Shown here: piece after piece, positions 18,101 to 25,083 of the stretch
Numbering within the stretch: position 1 is the first letter of the stretch
How the letters are laid out: each line of letters starts with the position of its first letter
Assembly (NCBI GenBank): GCA_947479475.1
Contig: CANJZW010000040.1
Location: forward strand, 1 to 40,469
Origin: Chthoniobacteraceae bacterium
GTDB taxonomy: Bacteria; Verrucomicrobiota; Verrucomicrobiia; Chthoniobacterales; Chthoniobacteraceae
Length of the DNA stretch: 40,469 bases
Reading direction: 5' to 3'
Position numbers and translations under genes: made by a program
Notes under the pieces: generated by a model
Told to the model about the DNA's origin: nothing
What the model saw: only the letters and a program-made list of their open reading frames with translations
Databases searched by the model: none

Positions 18101-19258
18101 TCAGAGCGCTTCCCTCGAAGCCTCTTCAAAACAGGCAGACACCAGACTTTGCGCCCTGAAATTGGGCAACACGCCTGGCTCCATTTGGTTCATGACATAC
18201 GCAAAACCCAAGCCTACGGACGGGTCGCCAAAACCCACACTCCCGCCCGCACCAGGATGCCCGAAGGCCCGCGAGCTAGGCCCAAAGGTCTGGCGCAGCT
18301 TCACCCCCGAAGCTTCGACCGGGTCGCGCATGAACCCGCACGAAAATGCCGTCTCCATACACAATACCCTGTCCTGTCCCTGGACTCTTGTTTGCTGCAG
18401 CGGCAAAAGCGTCTCGGGTTTAAAATAACGCCTCCCTTCCAACGTTCCTTCGCAAGCCATCATCGCATAGAATTTCGCCACCGCACTGGCCGTCCCAATC
18501 CCCCCAAACCCCGGATAGGAGGCCATCCGTGCTTCCCGTGTGTTCATCGCCCCGGCCGAGTGCAGCCCCTTTGGGGAAGCAAACGAACGGGACGTCAACG
18601 ATCCGGCTGTCATGAACGCCGTGAAAAAAGGGTCGCCTTTTGGCATCACCCCTTTCGGAGCAAAAACCGGCGCGATTCGGGCGTGCACATCCTCGGGCGT
18701 GCCAATCCAAAACTCCAAACTAAGAGGTTCTCCAAAGACCCTTCGCCAGTACGCCCCGAGTGTCTCGCCGCCGGTGAGCTTCCGGAGCACCGCGTCCACC
18801 AGAAAACCAAAAGTGCGCGGATGATAACCGTGGGCCGATCCCGGATTCCAGGAGGGTTGTTGCGCGGCAAGGGCGGCAAAAACCGCAGCGCAGTCCTCAA
18901 CGGCCGGTGCGCCATCCAGAGCGCATAATCCGGCCTGGTGCTGGAGAAGCATTTCGATGGTTACATCTTTTTTGCCAGCCGCCCCAAACTCAGGCCACAC
19001 ATGAGAAACTCGCGCAGAAAGGGGAAGTCGAGCGCCCTCCAATGCGTGCAGCAAACACGCCGCAGAAAGCCCCTTAGTCGCTGACCAAACAAGCACCGGC
19101 GTCGTCACATCCCAGGGCACCGTTTGTTCCCTGTCCTGAAACCCGCCGCCCAATCCCACCAACTCTTTTCCCTCAAGCCAAACTGACACTGAGGCACCGA
19201 TCTCTCCCCGCTCTGAAAAATTTTCTTCGAATACGCGCCGCACAGCTTCCATTTTCAT
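18101..19258 (-). CDS. Beta-lactamase-fold serine hydrolase (class C / esterase type)
   Basis: 385 residues from the ATG at 19258, which has GAGG about eight bases upstream and sits 28 bases after the cyclase stop. The catalytic Ser59-Ala-Thr-Lys62 tetrad is clear. The Tyr of the second motif is probably Tyr145 in 'HGYHPRTF', and the third motif is 'GHPGAGG' near residue 345. No signal peptide is seen, so the enzyme is probably cytoplasmic and acts as an esterase, not an antibiotic-resistance lactamase. Operon position after two terpenoid-type genes hints at an esterase acting on the product of the pathway; that is inference. The frame is open upstream to 19399 but overlaps the cyclase C-terminus. 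Confidence 0.8.
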   Translation of the reverse strand: MKMEAVRRVFEENFSERGEIGASVSVWLEGKELVGLGGGFQDREQTVPWDVTTPVLVWSATKGLSAACLLHALEGARLPLSARVSHVWPEFGAAGKKDVTIEMLLQHQAGLCALDGAPAVEDCAAVFAALAAQQPSWNPGSAHGYHPRTFGFLVDAVLRKLTGGETLGAYWRRVFGEPLSLEFWIGTPEDVHARIAPVFAPKGVMPKGDPFFTAFMTAGSLTSRSFASPKGLHSAGAMNTREARMASYPGFGGIGTASAVAKFYAMMACEGTLEGRRYFKPETLLPLQQTRVQGQDRVLCMETAFSCGFMRDPVEASGVKLRQTFGPSSRAFGHPGAGGSVGFGDPSVGLGFAYVMNQMEPGVLPNFRAQSLVSACFEEASREAL

Positions 19259-19286
19259 AAAAACCTCACTTCCAGTTCGCTGCGGC

Positions 19287-21173
19287 TTAAAACGGAGACC
19301 ACGTTTTGAGAACGGCCAAGGGCTCCTTTTCGGAAGGCTCTTTGGCCAAATCATCCGTACTCTCGACCGTCCCCTGCAGCACCGCTCCAAGCGCCGCAAC
19401 CGTCGTTAGCTGCGGATATAGCCGTTCGTAATACCAAAGCTTGGCAAAATAAAAACCGACGGGGGAACTCTCAGTCCAGCGTCCGTCCTCAACACGCTCC
19501 ACTACCCAACGTACACCGCGGTCGACCGCTCCCACGTGAGAAGTACCCGCAAGCGCCTCTAGGGCGATCCCCGTTTCTTCCACCGAACTCGACAACCCAA
19601 GCCCCTTCCCCCCTGACCAACCCCCGTCTTCCTGCTGAAGAGCCACCAACGCGTTTTCGCCCCGCCGGACCATCTCAGGGGTCAGCTCTAAACCCCGGTC
19701 CCGAAGCTCTCTCAGCGCCAAAACGACCCGAGCCGTTCCCCACGTGGGGTTCTCCTCCGAAGGCGCGTCCTGATTTCCAAACCAGAGCGGGACCCATGTA
19801 CCCTCAGAACGTTGCTGCTTTTGAAGAAACACAAGCCCCCGGTAGATGGCCTTGGTGACCTGCTCGCGAAACACTCCCTCCCATTGCGGCAGCCACGCAC
19901 TCCACGCTCGCAACACGTGTGCGGTCAGATCCGCGCCACTCCGATCAAAGGGAAGAGTCCCCCAACCCCGGCAGAACGTGGGAATGCCGCCGTCCCTGTT
20001 TTGAAGCCCCAACAGCCAGCGCGTCCCAAGCTCTCCAGCCCGGCGAAGGCGAGAATCGATCGTCCCAAGCCCCAGCAAGGCCAGCAGAGCTCCGGGTGTG
20101 TCGTCTGCATCAGGAACACCGCCGGGAAGATCCGTCCACGCCCAGCCGCCGGGCGCTGCGTTTGTGTAGGGATGCCGCTGCAGGTACTGCTGTCCCAACA
20201 GCCAGTCCCTCAGAGTAGAACGCACCTCATAACAAAGAAGATTAGACTGCCTCTGGAGGCCTCCGATTGCCCAGGTTGTCACCCACGTAGAGAGGTTTGT
20301 GTCTATCGGCCAGCTGCCATCCGGCCGCATCGATGCCCTCAAAAAAGCAGCCGCTCGTCGAGCGGTTTGGCATTCCGTTTCCCCGATGGCCGCAAGGTTC
20401 ATCAAAACGAAACTCGTCAGGGGCGTTGCCTCAAGAAACCCTCCATTTTCGGGCTGGATACTTTCCAGCTTTCTCATCGCAACGCACTCCAGTCTGTTGC
20501 GAACAAAACGGAGCAGTGGATTTTTTGTGGGCGCATGTCGATGAATCGCGCGCCCAATCGCGATGAGCGCCGGCAGTGCGTAACTGACCACGGGCATTTG
20601 CAGCAGCCCGTAGAGGCTGTGAGGAAACGCCGCGAGTTCAAAAGGCAGCGCAGGCACTTCCTGCCAACCGTCCTTCCCCAACCGGTCCGAAAGAATACAC
20701 GCCGTTAAGATGGGCACTGAAAAAGTCCGATCCTTGCCGTAGCGACGGCGAATGGCTTCCGCCAAGTCGCCCTCCCAACCGGCTAAGTTGGACCCGCAAG
20801 CCCGCTGCAGCCACTGCTTGCTTCTCAGCACCGTCTCAGGATAAAAAGCGTCCCTTTTGGCCGCCCCAAAAGCTGCCCACCCAAGCGACGTCGTACTGAT
20901 ATTGGAATGGCTTTTGTCGGTATCGCCCCAGCCGCCGTCCTCATTTTGGTGGGCCGCCAGCCAATTCAAACCCGCCACAACAACATCCTCGTCCCGATCT
21001 GAACGTTCCGCAGAAGCAAGCTGCGCTAACGCAATCACCGCAGTGGCCGTTGATAAAGCGCTGCTGGAAAGCTCCCCAACCCAAAAGCCATCGCGCCCAA
21101 TTTCACCCAAAAGTCGCCGGGTCGAAACTCCAAGAGCCGCAGCGATACGTTCTCGAGTGAGAGCGGTCGTCAT
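19287..21173 (-). CDS. Squalene-hopene-cyclase-family terpene cyclase (class II)
   Basis: 628 residues, the usual length for squalene-hopene cyclases. The class II protonation motif Asp355-Ala-Asp-Asp-Thr359 is intact and at the expected position. Several QW repeats are visible ('HQNEDGGWGD' near 75-84, 'QNRDGGIPTF', 'QQEDGGWSG'), and 'RPDGSWPIDTNLSTWVTTWA' (283-302) matches a conserved block of the cyclase/oxidosqualene family. It should cyclise a linear polyprenoid to a hopanoid-like or other polycycle, acting at the membrane. The upstream prenyltransferase-like gene overlaps it by ATGA (21170-21173), and a serine hydrolase gene follows. Whether the substrate is squalene or another polyprene cannot be decided here. 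Confidence 0.85.
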   Translation of the reverse strand: MTTALTRERIAAALGVSTRRLLGEIGRDGFWVGELSSSALSTATAVIALAQLASAERSDRDEDVVVAGLNWLAAHQNEDGGWGDTDKSHSNISTTSLGWAAFGAAKRDAFYPETVLRSKQWLQRACGSNLAGWEGDLAEAIRRRYGKDRTFSVPILTACILSDRLGKDGWQEVPALPFELAAFPHSLYGLLQMPVVSYALPALIAIGRAIHRHAPTKNPLLRFVRNRLECVAMRKLESIQPENGGFLEATPLTSFVLMNLAAIGETECQTARRAAAFLRASMRPDGSWPIDTNLSTWVTTWAIGGLQRQSNLLCYEVRSTLRDWLLGQQYLQRHPYTNAAPGGWAWTDLPGGVPDADDTPGALLALLGLGTIDSRLRRAGELGTRWLLGLQNRDGGIPTFCRGWGTLPFDRSGADLTAHVLRAWSAWLPQWEGVFREQVTKAIYRGLVFLQKQQRSEGTWVPLWFGNQDAPSEENPTWGTARVVLALRELRDRGLELTPEMVRRGENALVALQQEDGGWSGGKGLGLSSSVEETGIALEALAGTSHVGAVDRGVRWVVERVEDGRWTESSPVGFYFAKLWYYERLYPQLTTVAALGAVLQGTVESTDDLAKEPSEKEPLAVLKTWSPF

Positions 21174-22048
21174 GTCAGATGCCCCAGCGCCAGAAGGCCG
21201 TAAAAAGTGTATTCTGCGTCCAGATGATCATCTGCCCAGTGGCCATGGAAGCCACCCTCGGCCGTCCAAAGCGAGTCTAGAAAATCAAGGCACCGCTCCT
21301 TGGCCTTGACGGCCAACTCTAAGTCCAGACAGGACAATGCATGCAGCGCTGTGGCCGTCGAAAGCAGGTCTGGAATCGGCGCTAACGGCATCGCGAGAAA
21401 CCCGCCAGCAGGGTGCATCTGGTTTAAGAGCCACCGTCCGGACGACTCGTTCACGGGCATTTCAAGCTGGTGCAGCAGCGTCACTGCGGCGGCAGACGCA
21501 TTGGTCGAACCACCGCGCAGCCCGGGGACGTTTCCCCAGCCACCGTCCGGGGTCTCGAGAAATTTCAGCGACTGCACCAAATCCAACGGGTTGGGAAGCG
21601 GCCTATCCAGGTCTTGATAAGAACCGAGCGCCACAAACCCTCCGTAAGCCGTCCCATGGGTTGCGCTGAGATCGCCATCAAACCCGCCATTCGAAGTCCG
21701 GTAGAGCTCGATCCTCTTCAGAATACTTCCGCTGACGTCCTGCGGAAGATTGCCAACTACCGCCCAGCACCGGGCCAGCGCGCCTAAATGCACAAAATCG
21801 AGCGACTCCCCAGTGCCATACCCCATCAAGTTTTGGCGCACAACGGCCCCAGGAATTGGCTCGTCTAGTGCCTGGAGCAGGGCGAGCGCAAAGATTGTGT
21901 AGTAAAGGTCGGGCCGACCATCCCGGTCCAACCCCTCGCCGCCCGCCGAAAGTCGCGAGTGCGCGAAAGCACGAACCACCGGGAGCGACTCGCCAAGGCT
22001 GAGCGCTCCACGCCGCGCTACTTGGAGCATTTGAAGACGAAGGGACAC
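21170..22048 (-). CDS. Single-barrel prenyltransferase-beta-like protein partnered with the cyclase
   Basis: 292 residues made of alpha/alpha-barrel repeats of the prenyltransferase/squalene-oxidase type: 'NGGFDGDL', 'PDGGWGN', 'AGGFLAMP', 'EGGFHGHW'. The C-terminal 'DAEYTFYGLLALGHL' aligns with the DxxHTxxG block of protein prenyltransferase beta subunits, but the zinc-binding His appears to be Tyr and no clear zinc Cys is seen, so it is probably not a functional protein prenyltransferase. It has no DXDD motif, so it is not a class II cyclase either. It overlaps the cyclase start codon by four bases, so the two are coupled. Start is GTG 22048; Met7 at 22030 is an alternative. Confidence 0.7.
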   Translation of the reverse strand: MSLRLQMLQVARRGALSLGESLPVVRAFAHSRLSAGGEGLDRDGRPDLYYTIFALALLQALDEPIPGAVVRQNLMGYGTGESLDFVHLGALARCWAVVGNLPQDVSGSILKRIELYRTSNGGFDGDLSATHGTAYGGFVALGSYQDLDRPLPNPLDLVQSLKFLETPDGGWGNVPGLRGGSTNASAAAVTLLHQLEMPVNESSGRWLLNQMHPAGGFLAMPLAPIPDLLSTATALHALSCLDLELAVKAKERCLDFLDSLWTAEGGFHGHWADDHLDAEYTFYGLLALGHLT

Positions 22049-22208
22049 GACCGACAGCCTAGCGCATCCAACACGTTGGAATCACCGTTTTTTCTCAATA
22101 CCACATCCAAGAGAGCCTGGCTCTTTGTTTCAAAGATTGTCCCGCTAAGGATATTGAGAAACATTACCTGAATCCGGCTCCCGGGCACCAATCCCACCTT
22201 TTATCCGC
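22049..22208. promoter_or_regulatory. Divergent regulatory region with two inverted repeats
   Basis: This gap separates the terpenoid operon from the isomerase gene. It holds two perfect palindromes: TCCAAC-AC-GTTGGA at 22067-22080, 19 bases from the GTG of the barrel protein, and AGAGCC-T-GGCTCT at 22112-22124. Neither is followed by a T run, so they look like operators and not terminators. Promoter hexamers were not convincing in either direction. Confidence 0.4.
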
Positions 22209-23834
22209 ATGCCAAAAACAATACCCTCCATGAAAACAGTTTACCTCATCGCAAACGGGGATTTGCGGACGTCTGCAAATCAAAAATGTGAGGCAGCTCA
22301 GGCTGCGATGGAAAAGCAGATCGTCGCCGCCCTCAAAAAAGAGGGGTGGAAAGTCAAACGGGCCCATCCCTTCAGCAAGCTCAAAGGCCACGGCTTTATC
22401 GACAGCCAAAAATACGGCATGGAGGTTTTTCAGAAAATCCCCGCCGATGCTCCCCTCATCGTGGCGGAGGCCGTCTGGCAATACAGCCACCATATTCTTC
22501 ACGGGCTGCTAACGCACACCGGACCCATTCTGACCCTGGCGAATTGGAGCGGCACCTGGCCGGGGCTGGTCGGAATGCTAAATTTGAACGGCTCGTTAAA
22601 GAAAGCGGGCGTGGATTACAGCACCCTATGGAGCGAGGATTTCAAGGACGCATTCTTTCAAGACGGCCTCAAAAAATGGCTTAAAAAAGGCACCCTCACC
22701 CACGACACGGCCCATGTCCGCGCGCTCAAAAACGTAAGGGTTCCAGCGGAGGCACGCAGAGAAGGGGAACGGTTTGCCCAAGGCCTGCTCAAACACAAGG
22801 CCATTATGGGCGTCTTTGATGAGGGCTGCATGGGAATGTACAACGCCATTCTGCCAGACGAGTTACTGCACAAAACTGGCGTTTTCAAAGAGCGCCTAAG
22901 CCAGTCCGCCCTCTATGCCGCGATGCTGGAGGTCACCGATGCAGAGGCGCTGGCAGTCTATGAGTGGTACGTTGCAAAAGGACTTCAGTTCGAGTTCGGA
23001 AAAAACGAGGCGACTTCTCTGACAAAAAAGCAGGTTCTCCAGCAGTGTAAGATGTACATCGCCGCCATGCGGATCGCCGACGACTTTGGCTGCAGCACCA
23101 TTGGCATTCAGTACCAGCAAGGTTTGAAGGACCTCGCGCCCGCGTCCGATCTTGTGGAGGGTACCCTCAACAACGTCGACCGTCCGCCGGTTTATCGGAA
23201 AGGCACACAAGAAGAGCTATACGCGCACGAAGCACTGCCCCACTTCAATGAGGTCGATGAATGCGCAGGCCTTGACGGAATGGTCACCTATCGTCTTTGG
23301 CGGCAGCTCGGGTTTGAACCCGAAAACACCCTTCACGACCTCCGGTGGGGGCGGCCATACGTCTTTGAAAACGGAAGGGAGGAGTATGTCTGGGTGTTTT
23401 TGATCTCCGGAGCCGCACCGCCAGCCCATTTCATTGGAAACTGGCAGGGAGCCGTGAGCGAGCGCCAACCTTCGATGTATTTCCGCCTGGGCGGAGGCAC
23501 ATTAAAGGGGATCAGCAAACCGGGATGGATTGTCTGGAGCCGCGTTTTCGTTGCTGAAGGTAAGCTTCACTTCGACACAGGCCTGGGAGAGGTTGTCGAA
23601 CTTCCTGAAAAAGAAACGCAAGAGCGCTGGTCGCTTACAACTTCCCAGTGGCCGATTATGCACACTGTTTTGAAAGGTATTACCCGGGACCAAATGATGG
23701 CACGCCATGCCTCTAATCACATTCAGGTTGTGTATGCCCCGGATCAAAATGCGGCGCGCTTTGGGCTGTTGGCCAAGGCCTGCGCAATGCGTGCGTTGGG
23801 TATGGAAGTCAACATCTGCGGAGACATCAAATGA
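22209..23834 (+). CDS. L-fucose/L-arabinose isomerase family protein
   Basis: 541 residues (534 if Met8 at 22230 is the start; neither has a ribosome-binding site). The overall layout resembles fucose isomerase-like proteins: an N-terminal Rossmann-type domain with 'LIVAEAVWQYSHHILHGLL' and 'GPILTLANWSGTWPGLVGMLN', a central domain with 'CSTIGIQYQQGLKDL', and a beta-rich C-terminal domain with 'YFRLGGGTLKGIS' and 'RHASNHIQVVYA', where the metal- and substrate-binding His of FucI lies. Likely reaction: aldose-ketose isomerisation of a deoxy sugar. It overlaps the aldolase gene by ATGA (23831-23834), so isomerase and aldolase are coupled; a kinase step is needed between them. The substrate is not determined. 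Confidence 0.7.
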   Translation: MPKTIPSMKTVYLIANGDLRTSANQKCEAAQAAMEKQIVAALKKEGWKVKRAHPFSKLKGHGFIDSQKYGMEVFQKIPADAPLIVAEAVWQYSHHILHGLLTHTGPILTLANWSGTWPGLVGMLNLNGSLKKAGVDYSTLWSEDFKDAFFQDGLKKWLKKGTLTHDTAHVRALKNVRVPAEARREGERFAQGLLKHKAIMGVFDEGCMGMYNAILPDELLHKTGVFKERLSQSALYAAMLEVTDAEALAVYEWYVAKGLQFEFGKNEATSLTKKQVLQQCKMYIAAMRIADDFGCSTIGIQYQQGLKDLAPASDLVEGTLNNVDRPPVYRKGTQEELYAHEALPHFNEVDECAGLDGMVTYRLWRQLGFEPENTLHDLRWGRPYVFENGREEYVWVFLISGAAPPAHFIGNWQGAVSERQPSMYFRLGGGTLKGISKPGWIVWSRVFVAEGKLHFDTGLGEVVELPEKETQERWSLTTSQWPIMHTVLKGITRDQMMARHASNHIQVVYAPDQNAARFGLLAKACAMRALGMEVNICGDIK

Positions 23835-24604
23835 ATCAGCTCGAACAAACACGCGACCAACTACTCGCTCTTTCCCATGAGCTCGGAGAGGAAGCGCGTG
23901 AACTGTCCATTCTAGGCGAAGGCAACACCTCCGCCCGTCTCAGCAAGGAGCGTTTCCTCGTCAAAGCGAGCGGCAGCAACCTGGGAACGCTCAGACCGGA
24001 AGACACCGTGGAATGCCTTTCGGAGCCTCTTCTGGAATTACTCGATCAAGAGCATGCCACGGATGAGGACGTGGACAGTGCCCTGATGCGCTGCAGAGTC
24101 AACCCGACTGCCAAACGGCCCTCTGTTGAGGCACTTTTCCATGCTTATTTCCTCTCACTCCCAACCGTCGAATTTGTCGGACACACTCATCCAATCGCCA
24201 TCAACTCGCTTCTTTGCTCGCCTCGGGCGCGCGATTTCGCCGAACGCAGGACTTTCCCCGACGAGATCGTCTGTTGCGGGCCCGTTTCAGTGCTTGTGCC
24301 TTACACAGATCCAGGATTGTGGCTGGGGCAGGCAATCCGGAGGAAGACGCAGGAGTACGTCGTGCGATACGAATCCCTCCCAAAGGTCATTCTTCTGGAG
24401 AGCCACGGCATTATCACGTTCGGCTCCACGCCCGAAGCAGTGAAAGCTGCGATGTACATGGCGGTGAAAGCCGCTCGCATTTTTGCCAGTGCCGCGGCCC
24501 TCGGTGGACCGGTTTTCTTGTCTCAGGAAACCATCGACCGGATTGGAGGAAGAAAGGACGAACACTATCGGCAAGCAGCACTCACCAAGGCGCGCGGAGC
24601 CTAA
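23831..24604 (+). CDS. Class II aldolase/adducin family protein (fuculose- or rhamnulose-phosphate aldolase-like)
   Basis: 257 residues. The zinc site of class II sugar-phosphate aldolases is present: His118-x-His120 in 'GHTHP' and His192 in 'ESHGII', with Glu100 as a possible catalytic or structural acid. The N-terminal 'LGEGNTSARL' block (29-38) and 'VKASGSNLG' (44-52) are phosphate- and substrate-binding features of FucA/RhaD/AraD. It should cleave a ketose 1-phosphate to DHAP and an aldehyde. It overlaps the upstream isomerase gene by four bases. The FGGY kinase at 31139 could supply the phosphorylated intermediate but is not adjacent. It converges with gcvH after a 21-base gap. Confidence 0.8.
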   Translation: MNQLEQTRDQLLALSHELGEEARELSILGEGNTSARLSKERFLVKASGSNLGTLRPEDTVECLSEPLLELLDQEHATDEDVDSALMRCRVNPTAKRPSVEALFHAYFLSLPTVEFVGHTHPIAINSLLCSPRARDFAERRTFPDEIVCCGPVSVLVPYTDPGLWLGQAIRRKTQEYVVRYESLPKVILLESHGIITFGSTPEAVKAAMYMAVKAARIFASAAALGGPVFLSQETIDRIGGRKDEHYRQAALTKARGA

Positions 24605-24625
24605 GCCCGCTCGAATCGAAGCCTC

Positions 24626-25078
24626 TTACACACTCTCTTTTTCGAGCATTTTATCGATCGTGGCGTCCAGCAGTGATCTATAAGCTTCAACCGAAGTGCA
24701 GCGGGCGTCTGGAGTCCCTGTCACGCGGAAAAGCCACCCTTCACCATAGGGATCGTTTCCAATGATTTCAGGGTCTTTCTGAAGGGCCGGGTTCCCTCCT
24801 GAAAACACACCGGCAACCGGCGAATACAGGTCGGAAATTGCCTTAAATCCTTCCACGGAACCCACGATTTCACCGCTGGAAACCACCTCGCCCGTCTGTT
24901 TTTCAAACTGGTGATCCACCAAGTCCCCCAGCATACGGGTCGCAAATTTGGTGAACCCCACGCGCCAACCATTCTCCGGTTCGGGCATCAGCCAGTAATG
25001 ACTTGGACTGAACAAGGCATCCTTTGGAAGGTGTGTGACGAACGTGGATCGTTTGTAAAAAACGGTGGGGGAGGCCAT
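24626..25078 (-). CDS. gcvH: Glycine cleavage system H protein homologue
   Basis: 150 residues. The lipoylation site is Lys79 in 'GSVEGFKAISDLYSPVAG', matching the H-protein pattern ESVKAASDLYAPVSG. The C-terminal 'NDPYGEGWLFRV' is also characteristic. H proteins carry the methylamine intermediate between the P, T and L proteins and can act as lipoyl donors. No gcvT, gcvP or lpd lies in the window, and this copy is last in an operon after an ABC-F gene, only five bases from its stop. It could belong to a dispersed glycine cleavage system or serve in lipoate relay. The Ser-Val-Glu-Gly-Phe wording just before the Lys differs from canonical copies. Confidence 0.82.
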   Translation of the reverse strand: MASPTVFYKRSTFVTHLPKDALFSPSHYWLMPEPENGWRVGFTKFATRMLGDLVDHQFEKQTGEVVSSGEIVGSVEGFKAISDLYSPVAGVFSGGNPALQKDPEIIGNDPYGEGWLFRVTGTPDARCTSVEAYRSLLDATIDKMLEKESV

Positions 25079-25083
25079 TTCAG

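Noticed and set aside
18101..19258. An antibiotic-resistance beta-lactamase
   Set aside because: The protein has the SxxK fold but no export signal and sits in a terpenoid operon; an esterase-type role is more likely.
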